In this document: piece by piece, positions 42,273 to 50,239 of the stretch
How positions within the stretch are numbered: the first letter of the stretch is position 1
How the letters are laid out: every line of letters begins with the position of its first letter
From: VFKU01 sp964620045
GTDB taxonomy: Bacteria > Hydrogenedentota > Hydrogenedentia > Hydrogenedentales > GCA-2746185
Length of the DNA: 64,000 nt
NCBI GenBank assembly: GCA_964620045.1
Contig: CAZUJL010000010.1
Span: 65,852 to 129,851 of the forward strand
Reading direction: 5' to 3'
Translations under genes and position numbers: made by a program
The notes under the pieces: model-generated
The model's database searches: none
What the model saw: the letters and a program-made list of their open reading frames with translations, nothing else
Told to the model about the DNA's origin: nothing

Positions 42273-43823
42273 ATGCCGAAAAATCAGCCCATCACCGCGG
42301 GGTGCATGCCCAGCCTCTCGCGTCGCCAGTTCTGCCAGTTGATCACGGCGCTCGGCGCGCTGGGCTACATCGACGACCGCACCGCGGCGCTCGCGCTGGA
42401 GACCGACGAGACGCGGCTCGGCTGGCTCGCGAATCAGGAGCCCGTGCGCGAGGGAACGTGGGACCTCACCGATATCGAAGGCGCGATTCCCGCCGCGCTC
42501 GACGGCACGCTGTATCGCACCGGCCCGGGCCAGCATGTGAACCACGGCGTCACGCTGAAGCATCTCTTCGACGGCGATGCCTTCGTGCACGCGTACAGCA
42601 TGCAAGGCGGCAAGATGCGCGTGCGCGCGCAGTACATCGCAACGCCGCAGCGTCTGGAAGAAAATGAACTCGGCCGCATGATCTACGCGGAGTACGGCAC
42701 GCTGCCGCCGCCCGCGCCGGCCGACGCGCCGAAGCCACGCAGCGCGCGCAAGAACCAGCCAAGCGTGAACATCATCCCGTGGGACGGGCGCATGCTGGGG
42801 CTGTCCGAGGGTGGACACCCGGCGGAGATCGACCCGAAGACGCTGGCCTTCGGCAGCTACTGGGATTTCTACGGCACGCTGCCGCCGACGGTGTCGTTCA
42901 CGGCGCATCCGAAGTACGACCCGCTCACCGGCGCGGGCTACGCGTACGGCCTCGAGCAAGGGCCCGGCATGGCGCTCACGGTGTTCCGCATGGAGCCCAC
43001 CGGCAAACTCACGCTGCTGCACAAAATCCCGCAGGCCGGCTATTTCATGGTCCACGACATGATGCTCACGGAGAACTACATCGTCTTCGCGATTCCGCCG
43101 CTGAAGTACACGCTTGGCGAGCTGCTCTCCGGCCGCGCGACGCCCGGCATGGCGCTGAAGTTTTACGAATCCGAGCCGCTGCGTTTCATCGTGATGAGCC
43201 GCGACGGCTCCGGCAAGCCGGTCACCATTGAGCATCCGGCCAACACCGTGTACCACCACGGCAACGCGTTTGAGAAAGACGGCCTCATCCACATGGACTG
43301 CTGCCTGAGTCCGGACAATTCCATCAACGAGATGCTGAACAACTGGACGCGCGACCGCGCGTTGCCGTATATCCAGACCAGCGCGACGCGCATTGTGATT
43401 GATCCCGCCAAAGGCGCGATCGTGAGCAAGAATCTCTTTGGCGAGGGACAAGACTTCCCGCGCTTCGACGCGCGCTACATCGGCAAGGAATTGCAGTATT
43501 TGTACACGATGGAAAACGGCGTGCCCGATGATCCCGTCGCGTTCGATCGCATCGTGCGCCACGATTTCACCGGCAAGAAGACCGAGCGCGTGCAAGGCAA
43601 GCCGGGGCAGGCCTTCGGCGAGGCGGTGTTCGTGCCGGACCCCGCGTCGCGCGTGGAAAACAAGGGCTGGCTGCTGAACATCATGTACGACGCGGGCCGC
43701 AACGAATCGTGCGTGGAAATTCGCGACGCAGCCTCGCTGGAATTCGTCGCGCGCGCGTGGACGGGCACGCACTTCCCGCTCGGGTTCCACGGGAACTTCG
43801 TGACGGGTCAGTACATCGCCTAG
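42273..43823 (+). CDS. Tat-exported carotenoid oxygenase (RPE65/CCO family)
   Basis: 516 residues. A Tat signal (SLSRRQFCQLITALGALGY) starts the protein. Four candidate iron-ligand histidines lie in VSFTAHPKYDP, GYFMVHDMMLTENY, VYHHGNAFEKDG and FPLGFHGNFV, spaced as in carotenoid cleavage oxygenases. These non-haem Fe(II) enzymes cleave carotenoid or stilbene double bonds. Export by Tat suggests the iron is loaded in the cytoplasm. The ATG at 42273 has AAGGAGA; the frame is open to 42180. The stop overlaps the convergent gene by four bases (CTAG). Confidence 0.91.
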   Translation: MPKNQPITAGCMPSLSRRQFCQLITALGALGYIDDRTAALALETDETRLGWLANQEPVREGTWDLTDIEGAIPAALDGTLYRTGPGQHVNHGVTLKHLFDGDAFVHAYSMQGGKMRVRAQYIATPQRLEENELGRMIYAEYGTLPPPAPADAPKPRSARKNQPSVNIIPWDGRMLGLSEGGHPAEIDPKTLAFGSYWDFYGTLPPTVSFTAHPKYDPLTGAGYAYGLEQGPGMALTVFRMEPTGKLTLLHKIPQAGYFMVHDMMLTENYIVFAIPPLKYTLGELLSGRATPGMALKFYESEPLRFIVMSRDGSGKPVTIEHPANTVYHHGNAFEKDGLIHMDCCLSPDNSINEMLNNWTRDRALPYIQTSATRIVIDPAKGAIVSKNLFGEGQDFPRFDARYIGKELQYLYTMENGVPDDPVAFDRIVRHDFTGKKTERVQGKPGQAFGEAVFVPDPASRVENKGWLLNIMYDAGRNESCVEIRDAASLEFVARAWTGTHFPLGFHGNFVTGQYIA

Positions 43824-44203
43824 GCGGACGGCTGCGGCAGCCGCTGCTCGAAGGTAAGGCGGTTACCGAAAGGGTCGATGGCCTCGGTGCACATCGTGCC
43901 CCACGGCGTTTTCTCCAGCCCCGGCCGGTTGTACTTGTATTTCTTTTCGTTCAGCTCGCGGTGGATGGCCTCGACCATATCCGTCTCGATGTACACCCGC
44001 GCGCCGGGCGTGCAATCGCCGCTGTGCTCGCTCAGGTGCAACACAAGCCCATCGCGCGAGATCTGCATGTAGATCGGCGTGCCCGGCTCAAACCGATGCT
44101 CCCAATCCACCGTGAAGCCCAACCAGCCGAGATAGTGTTCCCGCGCCTTCGCTTCGTCGAAGATGCGCAGAATCGGAATCGCTCGTTTGCAGAATGCGCT
44201 CAT
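43820..44203 (-). CDS. Glyoxalase/bleomycin-resistance superfamily protein
   Basis: 127 residues. AIPILRIFDEAKAREHYLGW and LGFTVDWEHRF at the N-terminus and the C-terminal TPWGTMCTEAIDPFGNRLTF have the VOC-fold pattern seen in bleomycin-resistance-like proteins, which often bind rather than catalyse. The start overlaps the Sel1-repeat gene stop by ATGA, so the two are co-translated. Substrate unknown. Confidence 0.87.
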   Translation of the reverse strand: MSAFCKRAIPILRIFDEAKAREHYLGWLGFTVDWEHRFEPGTPIYMQISRDGLVLHLSEHSGDCTPGARVYIETDMVEAIHRELNEKKYKYNRPGLEKTPWGTMCTEAIDPFGNRLTFEQRLPQPSA

Positions 44204-45969
44204 TCGTCGTCCTTTTGGGGTCGAGGGTGTTCTTCGCGCCAACGCAGCATTTTTTCATTGCCTTCGGCGAGTTGCTCCGGCGTCATCCGCGCTTCCATTT
44301 CCCTCAGCTTCTCCGGCGCGTCGGTATTTCCAGTCTCGTCAGACAAAAGAAACCACATATACGCGGTCGCATCGTCCTTCGGCATACCCAAGCCCTCGGC
44401 GGCCATGATCCCCAGTCCAAAAAAGCATCGGCGGTTCCACTTCGCCGCGCCCTTGTGGTACCACTCCAGCGCAGCGGCATAATTTTTGGCAATGCCCAAT
44501 CCGCGGCGGTAAAAGTTTGCGACGCGCTGTTCTCCATCCGTTTCGCCTTGCTGCGCGGCTTTCATGTACCACTCGAATGCCGTTGTCTGATTCTTCGTCA
44601 CGCCCTCGCCGTTGGCATACGCGTCTCCGACTTTCACTTGCGCACTTGGGTCGCCCTGCTCGGCGCTTTTCATGTACCACTGGAAAGCAAGATTGAGGTC
44701 TTTTTCGACGCCGTCGCCGTTAGCGTATGCGCGGCCAAGGTTAAATTGCGCGGTGGGGTCGCCGCCTTCTGCCGCGCGCACGTACCATTTAAGGCCCTCC
44801 GCGCGGTCCTTCAACACCCCGACGCCATTGCTGTATCGCCAGCCGGTGGTCGTTTGGGCGAGCCGATGATCTAATTTCGCGGCCTGAAGGTAGTACGCGG
44901 AAGCCTTCGCATCGTCTTTCGTTGTGCCCAGTGCGTTGCTGTACATGTACCCGAGTTGGTAGAGCGCAGGGGCATAGTCGCGTGCTGCAACGGAGAAAAA
45001 AAGCTCCATCGCCTTGGCGTAGTCTTGTGTGACGCCTTCACCGTTGTAATACGCACTACCCAAATTAAAGGTCGCGTGAGGATTTCCTGCTTCGGCGGCT
45101 TTTGTATACCAGTAAACCGCTTTCTCATCGTCGTGCAGCGCGCTTGAGTTGTCACCGTACATGAGGCCTAGTAGGAGTTGACCATCCACGTAATCTTGAT
45201 CTGCAGCCTTTTTGAACCACATCACCGCTGTCGCAGCGTCTTTCGACGTGCCTTCGCCGTCTCTATACATTTTCCCAAGGTTGCATTGGGCCATCGCGAG
45301 CCCTTGGTCGGCGGCTTTTCTGTACCACGCCATCGCTTCAACACTGTCTTGCGGTACACCTTCGCCTTGATTTAACGCGGCTCCAAGGTTGTTTTGCGCA
45401 AAGACATGCCCTTGGTCGGCGGCTTTGCGATACCAACGTACCGCCTTTGCCTGATCGGCTGGCAAGGTGCCCAGTCCCTTGATGTATGCGCGTGCCAGAC
45501 GAAACTGCCCCTCGGCATCTCCTTTTTCGGCGGCACGTGCGTACCATTCGACGGCTTTGTTGCCGTCAATTTCGCCGAGGTATCCGAATTCATACGCCAA
45601 CCCTACATTCACTTGAGCAAAATAAGTGTCCTGCATACCCAGCGTTTCGAGCCAGAAATGTGCTTTGGAGATGTCTTGTTTCGTGCCCGAGCCGGTCGCA
45701 TACATCATGACCAGCAGGAGCTGTCCAACTGCATCACCTTTTTCCGCCGACTCCCGCGCCTGATTAAACAGATTCACGCGCTCGACGCGCGTGCCGCCGC
45801 CGGTGGCGAGGGTCACGTATAATTCTTTCAGGGCTTCGTCGTCGCCACTCGCCGCGCGCTCTCTAAGTTCCTGATACTCCTGCTTGCCGGGTTGCGCCTG
45901 CGCAGCCGTACCATCAAGCAGGGCGCACGTGCCTATCAGCAGTGCCGCGAATTTGCCGAGCCGGGTCAT
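44200..45969 (-). CDS. Exported Sel1-repeat (TPR-like) protein
   Basis: 589 residues with a signal peptide (about 1-25, ending TAAQAQ). About 13 Sel1-like repeats of some 36 residues follow, each with AxxWYxKAAxQG and the linker NLGxxYxxGxGVxKD, for example AMAWYRKAADQGLAMAQCNL. Sel1 repeats form a protein-binding solenoid. The C-terminus is acidic and basic (ending RPQKDDE). A perfect palindrome, GAAAGGGCCCTTTC (45974-45987), lies just before the start and contains the purine-rich AAAGGG that would be the ribosome site. Confidence 0.9.
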   Translation of the reverse strand: MTRLGKFAALLIGTCALLDGTAAQAQPGKQEYQELRERAASGDDEALKELYVTLATGGGTRVERVNLFNQARESAEKGDAVGQLLLVMMYATGSGTKQDISKAHFWLETLGMQDTYFAQVNVGLAYEFGYLGEIDGNKAVEWYARAAEKGDAEGQFRLARAYIKGLGTLPADQAKAVRWYRKAADQGHVFAQNNLGAALNQGEGVPQDSVEAMAWYRKAADQGLAMAQCNLGKMYRDGEGTSKDAATAVMWFKKAADQDYVDGQLLLGLMYGDNSSALHDDEKAVYWYTKAAEAGNPHATFNLGSAYYNGEGVTQDYAKAMELFFSVAARDYAPALYQLGYMYSNALGTTKDDAKASAYYLQAAKLDHRLAQTTTGWRYSNGVGVLKDRAEGLKWYVRAAEGGDPTAQFNLGRAYANGDGVEKDLNLAFQWYMKSAEQGDPSAQVKVGDAYANGEGVTKNQTTAFEWYMKAAQQGETDGEQRVANFYRRGLGIAKNYAAALEWYHKGAAKWNRRCFFGLGIMAAEGLGMPKDDATAYMWFLLSDETGNTDAPEKLREMEARMTPEQLAEGNEKMLRWREEHPRPQKDDE

Positions 45970-46086
45970 GCTGGAAAGGGCCCTTTCTGTAGGAGTTGAG
46001 TTAGCCTAGCATGCGCCGCAAGTGGAGGTGAAGGGGGTGCATTCCGCGCGAGGTTGGGGCATACTAGGGGTCAGGGGGACCCGCCA

Positions 46087-46389
46087 ATGGCACCGCGACT
46101 TTCGTTTGAGGACGTTGCGCGTTTGCTGAAGACCGACGAGCCGACCGTCGAGCAGATGGCCGGCCAGGGGAAGCTGCACGGCGTGCGCCATGGCGGTGTG
46201 TGGACAACCACGCGCGAGATGCTGGAAAGCGATCTCGAACTGCTCACCGAGGCCACGCGCATCGAGCGCATGCGCTCCGGTATCGTGCCGACCCTGCCCA
46301 CGCGCGAGGAAGCGCCGGTGTGGCTCACGGGCGACTGGGCGACGGCCTCACTGCAACGCCTCCGCGCCGCCGCTACGAAGGGCGAGTAG
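46087..46389 (+). CDS. Small helix-turn-helix (excisionase/MerR-like) protein
   Basis: 100 residues. LSFEDVARLLKTDEPTVEQM, GQGKLHGVRHGGVWTTTREM resembles the helix-turn-helix and wing of HTH_17/excisionase-type DNA-binding domains. The rest is helical without a clear family. The ATG at 46087 follows AGGGGG. It is a stand-alone gene convergent to the RDD membrane protein; no integrase is nearby, so a prophage origin is not supported. Confidence 0.65.
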   Translation: MAPRLSFEDVARLLKTDEPTVEQMAGQGKLHGVRHGGVWTTTREMLESDLELLTEATRIERMRSGIVPTLPTREEAPVWLTGDWATASLQRLRAAATKGE

Positions 46390-46394
46390 TCCGC

Positions 46395-47435
46395 TCAGCG
46401 CGTGTGAATCACGCGCGTATCGCAAATCAGATCGTGCAACCCGCGTTTCCGTTCGTCGAAAGCCGCGATGATCCAGCCGATGTACAGCGTCAGATAATTG
46501 ATCAGGGCGGCACCCCACCGGCCCGCGGCGCGGCCATACGAAACAGGCTCTCCGTCCGTTCGAATGACCTTTAATCCCAGTACCATTTTCCCCGGTGTCG
46601 CGCCATAGGCTCCGACGAAGTATGTGAAGTACCCGAACGAGAGCACGTATCCGATCAACGTGCCAATCCCCCTCCCGATCAACATTAAGTCCTGGCGGGG
46701 TTCATTGCCGGCGATCGCAAACGCGAAACCGATGGCCATGCCGATGCCCATCGACGGGGTGGTCAGCAAGATATTGTCGAGCGACTTGGCCACGTAGCGA
46801 ATCCAGAAGCCCGCAGGCCCGCCGACTTTTGAACCATGATCAAACACGCGCGTGCCGCAGATGCGATCGTGGAGCGCCGTCTTTTCCGTCGACCAGCCGG
46901 CCATCATCCAGCCGATCATCAGTGTGAAATAGTTGAGGCCCGAGACGACCCAGCGCGCAAGCGCGAGTCCGTAGCTCACCGGCGTGCCGTCCGCACGGAC
47001 GATTTCCAGCTTTACGAACATCTTGCCCGGTGTTTTGCCTCTCGCGCCGACGAACAGCACGTTGTACACGCCGGATACGAGAGTCCGTATAAGGAAGAGC
47101 GCGAGCAGTGCATACGGAATCTGATCGGGATCGTCGAAGGGGCGCTGCGCGATCAGCCAATACGACAGCGCCAGGAAGAGGGTCGCGAATCCGGTGAAAA
47201 AGCCATCGAGGTACTTGGCGATGTACCGAATCCAGAAACCGGCGAACCGCGGCCGCCCGTCGTTCTCCGGCGTTTGTCCGGTGGCAATCAGCCGCTCGTA
47301 GTGCGTCCACTCGGGCATGCCGTCGCGCCACACCAGCGTGCCGGGCCGGATGGTGCCGTTGTCGGTCAGGACGGAGAACTCAGGTTCTGTGAATGGACCC
47401 CGCCGTTGATCCCCCTCGACGTACCACCAGCCCAT
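46395..47435 (-). CDS. GYF_2-domain membrane protein with two RDD domains
   Basis: 346 residues. The first 60 form a GYF_2 domain (MGWWYVEGDQRRGPFTEPEF, WRDGMPEWTHYE). Two similar RDD membrane domains follow, each with three or more helices: FAGFWIRYIAKYLDGFF with GKTPGKMFVKLEIVRADG, then AGFWIRYVAKSLDNILL with GATPGKMVLGLKVIRTDG. Each half ends in a DRICGTRVF or DLICDTRVI type motif. The duplication in one chain is unusual; function unknown. GGGAGGGCG lies upstream of the ATG. Confidence 0.87.
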   Translation of the reverse strand: MGWWYVEGDQRRGPFTEPEFSVLTDNGTIRPGTLVWRDGMPEWTHYERLIATGQTPENDGRPRFAGFWIRYIAKYLDGFFTGFATLFLALSYWLIAQRPFDDPDQIPYALLALFLIRTLVSGVYNVLFVGARGKTPGKMFVKLEIVRADGTPVSYGLALARWVVSGLNYFTLMIGWMMAGWSTEKTALHDRICGTRVFDHGSKVGGPAGFWIRYVAKSLDNILLTTPSMGIGMAIGFAFAIAGNEPRQDLMLIGRGIGTLIGYVLSFGYFTYFVGAYGATPGKMVLGLKVIRTDGEPVSYGRAAGRWGAALINYLTLYIGWIIAAFDERKRGLHDLICDTRVIHTR

Positions 47436-47488
47436 GCACGCGCCCTCCCGTCCGCGGCGCCACTATGGATGCGATTTTGAGGAAATGC

Positions 47489-47526
47489 AAAAAACCGGCC
47501 CGCCTTCCGTGTGGAAAGCGGGCCGG
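47489..47526 (-). terminator. Rho-independent terminator for the - strand
   Basis: CCGGCCCGC (47495-47503) pairs with GCGGGCCGG (47518-47526); the loop side extends by four more pairs after one mismatch. On the - strand the stem is followed by six T residues. It ends transcription of the secreted protein at 47545-48228. Confidence 0.92.
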
Positions 47527-47544
47527 GGGATGTCGTGCGGTGGT

Positions 47545-48228
47545 TTACAGTTCGCCGATGCCGTGGACGACAAGGCCGACCGTGAGGTTGGCTTTCGCGC
47601 CGGCGGCGTCGACCGGGATGCTGAGGTAGAGGAAGTCCCACTCGTGCTCTTCGTTCAGCTCGACGCGCGGCGTGTCGCCTTCAAGCTTCTCGATCGGCTG
47701 GAACGACAGGATCGGCGGATGCTCGGCGATCGTGCCTTCTTGCGCCAGCTCGACCATATGGTCGTGGTCGCGCATGTCCTTCAGCTGGCCGTCGCGATCG
47801 TTCGGGATCATGATCGCGAAGGTGTCGAAGGGCGCCGTGCCCAGATGGTTGCCGTCCTTGGGTTGCAGCGCGAGGCGCAGCACGAAGAGGCCTGCATCGA
47901 TCGGGTCGTCGCGAAAATCGTGCGGCTCCGAATCGGCCACCGTCACCGCGCCGAGCAACGCGATTTCGTCAACACCGAGCAGCGTGTCTTTCATCGTCGG
48001 GCCATTGGCCTTCGACTTCAGGCCCGGCACGAACCAGAACTCATACACGGCGCCGTCGGGACCGGCGACCTGATAGGCCTTCGGCGCGAGCGCCGCGCGC
48101 ACTTCGGCGGAAAGTTCCGCCGGCGGTTCCTTGTCGGTCACCGTGAGTTTGTAATCGCCCTCGGCCGCGGCGAGGCTCGCCGCCACCGTGCACAGCGCCG
48201 CAATCAGCGCCGACTTCCACGTCTTCAT
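47545..48228 (-). CDS. Exported protein of unknown function
   Basis: 227 residues with a signal peptide (about 1-22, ALIAALCTVAASLAAAE). The mature part contains a beta-rich domain with YEFWFVPGLKS, VDEIALLGAVTVADS and LFVLRLALQPKDGNHLGTAP, and ends IPVDAAGAKANLTVGLVVHG. I do not recognise a family. GGGAGAG lies upstream of the ATG, and a strong terminator follows the stop. Confidence 0.8.
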   Translation of the reverse strand: MKTWKSALIAALCTVAASLAAAEGDYKLTVTDKEPPAELSAEVRAALAPKAYQVAGPDGAVYEFWFVPGLKSKANGPTMKDTLLGVDEIALLGAVTVADSEPHDFRDDPIDAGLFVLRLALQPKDGNHLGTAPFDTFAIMIPNDRDGQLKDMRDHDHMVELAQEGTIAEHPPILSFQPIEKLEGDTPRVELNEEHEWDFLYLSIPVDAAGAKANLTVGLVVHGIGEL

Positions 48229-48339
48229 GAGTGCTCTCCCAATCGTTGCCCACGGGCGTTTTCGCCCATCTATCCAGACGAATTCCAGCGGGCCTTATTT
48301 ACCCCATTTATAACGGTTTTTCGCCCGCTCTCAACACAA

Positions 48340-48368
48340 CGACCGGAAACGGGTGCCGTTTCCGGTCG
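48340..48368 (-). terminator. Perfect 13-bp hairpin after the DUF1326-type gene
   Basis: CGACCGGAAACGG (48340-48352) and CCGTTTCCGGTCG (48356-48368) pair perfectly around GTG. On the - strand TTGTGTTG follows, a partial U-tract. It lies 19 bases after the stop of the gene at 48388. Confidence 0.75.
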
Positions 48369-48387
48369 TGAAAAAACTGGGTATCGA

Positions 48388-49059
48388 TTACTTTTCGAAC
48401 CGCGCGATGAACGCGCTGCGGCGGTCGGCTTCGTCCCACGTCATGCCCAGGCCTTCGCCGATGAACATGTCGCGCTTGGTGTACGCCGCCATCGGCGAAT
48501 CCACGCGCGTAAGCGGGGGATAGTAGGTGCGGTCATTACCGCAGTGTTTGTCGCCTTCGACGAGGCAGCGCGTTTCGACGTCCACCGTGTTGCCGGCCTT
48601 CAGCGACGCAACGCCGTGCGGCTGGTCGGCACCGGCTTTCATTTCGATCGGCGCGGATTCAACCTTCACCACTTCGCTCAGCAGTGTGCCGGACTGCGCC
48701 TTCGCGAAATCCACCAGCGCGTCGCGCTGCGCTTCGGTGGCCTTTTCGTCAACGATGACCACGCCACGGCCGTCGAATTCTTCCTGCGTCGTGTCGGTCA
48801 GCGTGCTGTTCGTGCGAATCACGGCGACGACCGAAAGACCCGAGACATCGACACCCTTGTGCGTGCCGCGCGTCACTTGCCACGCCATCGTGGCTTCCTC
48901 GCCGACGAGGCCGATCTCGGCGTTCGCATGGCACGGCGCGGTGTACACGTCGCACGAGCGGACTTCGAGGTAGTTGCCTTCAATGGTGGCCGGGGTGCCG
49001 GCGAAGGCCGCGCCCGACGCAATTACGCCAACTGCGAGCAGTGCGATAACGAGCTTCAT
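48388..49059 (-). CDS. Exported DUF1326-like protein
   Basis: 223 residues with a signal peptide (about 1-20, ending AAFAG). The N-terminal part of the mature protein, IEGNYLEVRSCDVYTAPCHA then NAEIGLVGEEATMAW, resembles DUF1326. The rest has HKGVDVSGLSVVAVIRTNST and ALVDFAKAQSGTL. Function unknown. GGGAGATTTTTCG lies upstream of the ATG; the frame is open to 49074. It is a separate unit with its own terminator. Confidence 0.82.
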   Translation of the reverse strand: MKLVIALLAVGVIASGAAFAGTPATIEGNYLEVRSCDVYTAPCHANAEIGLVGEEATMAWQVTRGTHKGVDVSGLSVVAVIRTNSTLTDTTQEEFDGRGVVIVDEKATEAQRDALVDFAKAQSGTLLSEVVKVESAPIEMKAGADQPHGVASLKAGNTVDVETRCLVEGDKHCGNDRTYYPPLTRVDSPMAAYTKRDMFIGEGLGMTWDEADRRSAFIARFEK

Positions 49060-49206
49060 CGAAAAATCTCCCAAGATTCACGCGATCAAACGGTTTGCCG
49101 ATGCACAGTAACACGGAGTCACCCGCAGTGACTTAAACCCTAAAAAGGCCGATCCGTGTTCCGCCCGATCATACACCGGTGGGCCGCGGGACTCCATTGT
49201 GGCCCT

Positions 49207-49246
49207 AAAAAGCTTGGGCGGACGCCCGCGAGAGCGTCCGCCCAAG
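49207..49246 (-). terminator. Rho-independent terminator of the molybdo-flavoenzyme operon
   Basis: CTTGGGCGGACGC (49213-49225) and GCGTCCGCCCAAG (49234-49246) form a perfect 13-bp stem with an 8-base loop. On the - strand CTTTTT follows. It lies 18 bases after the stop of the FAD subunit. Confidence 0.93.
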
Positions 49247-49264
49247 TCCAAGTATGGCAAATGG

Positions 49265-50236
49265 TTATGCGAGCGCCGCCAGCCCGGCGCGGCGAATCGC
49301 CACTTTGCACTGCGGCACCTTGTACTTATTGCCGCTGAGCGGGGTGGCTTCCGACAGCGCCGCCTCGGCCGCTTTCGCCAGGGTCTCGTCGCTCACGGTC
49401 TGGCCTTCCAGCGCAGCCGAACCCTTCTTCGAGAGATACGGCGTCGGCGCGACGTGCCCAAGCACGATCTGCGCGTTCTGCGCCTTGCCGCCGTTGTCCT
49501 TGAACGCGACGAAGGCCGCCACCATCGGCCAATCGAGGCCTTTGCGGTGGCGCACTTCAAACACGCCGTTCTTCAGGCCCGCCGCCGGAATCTCTATCGA
49601 CGTCAGGATTTCGTTCGGCGCCAGCACGCTCTCGCGCTCCGTGTCGGTTTTCGGCGCGGTGAAGAAATCCGCTGCCGCGACTTTGCGCTCGCCTTTCGGA
49701 CCCTGCACGTGCATCGTCGCGCCGAGCGCGATCAATCCCGGCGCGAGGCTGGAGGCGTGCACGAATTTCGCCGGGCCCGAGTTCGCGAAGATCGCGTGGT
49801 AACGATTTTCGCCGGTCTCGACGAGCGACTTGCCGTCCTTCATGCCGAGCAGGCCGAGGCCGTTGCGGTAGTACCAGCAGCGCGGGCGCTGCAGCACTTC
49901 GCCGCCGACCGTGCCCATGTTCAGCATCTGGTGGCTCGAAATATTCTTCGCCGCCTGCACAAGGCCGGGGAAGTTCGTCTGCACGTCTTTGTTCGCGATG
50001 AAGTCTTTGAGCTTCGTCATCGAACCGACGTGGACCGCGCCGCTTTCGTTTTTGATGCCGGCGAGGTCTTTCACGTTCTTCAGGCTGACCACCGTCTTCG
50101 GCTTGGCGATCTCCTGCTTCAGCAGCGAGATGAGATCCGTACCGCCGGCGAGCACTTCCGTCTCGCCCCACGTGCCGGACAGCATCTTCACCGCGTCATC
50201 GACCGACGCCGGGTTTGCGTATTCAAACGGATGCAT
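49265..50236 (-). CDS. Xanthine dehydrogenase family, FAD-binding subunit
   Basis: 323 residues. VLAGGTDLISLLKQEIAKPK and MLNMGTVGGEVLQRPRCWYY are the FAD-binding segments of the CoxM/XdhB family, and the C-terminal CO_deh_flav_C region has VRHRKGLDWPMVAAFVAF. Where PaoB and HcrB carry four cysteines for a 4Fe-4S cluster, only RPRCW remains, and the GPC motif is GPAKF, so no extra cluster is expected. Stop and terminator follow. It begins three bases after the Moco subunit. Confidence 0.92.
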   Translation of the reverse strand: MHPFEYANPASVDDAVKMLSGTWGETEVLAGGTDLISLLKQEIAKPKTVVSLKNVKDLAGIKNESGAVHVGSMTKLKDFIANKDVQTNFPGLVQAAKNISSHQMLNMGTVGGEVLQRPRCWYYRNGLGLLGMKDGKSLVETGENRYHAIFANSGPAKFVHASSLAPGLIALGATMHVQGPKGERKVAAADFFTAPKTDTERESVLAPNEILTSIEIPAAGLKNGVFEVRHRKGLDWPMVAAFVAFKDNGGKAQNAQIVLGHVAPTPYLSKKGSAALEGQTVSDETLAKAAEAALSEATPLSGNKYKVPQCKVAIRRAGLAALA

Positions 50237-50239
50237 GGT

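Noticed and set aside
42189..43790. A 533-codon - strand frame opposite the carotenoid oxygenase
   Set aside because: No recognisable domain; the + strand frame has a Tat signal and the expected histidines.
46087..46389. The excisionase-like protein as a sign of a prophage or integrative element
   Set aside because: No integrase, attachment site, tRNA junction or phage gene is nearby.
47434..49131. A 565-codon + strand frame opposite two exported proteins
   Set aside because: It runs across two terminators on the other strand and reads as Arg/His-rich shadow sequence.
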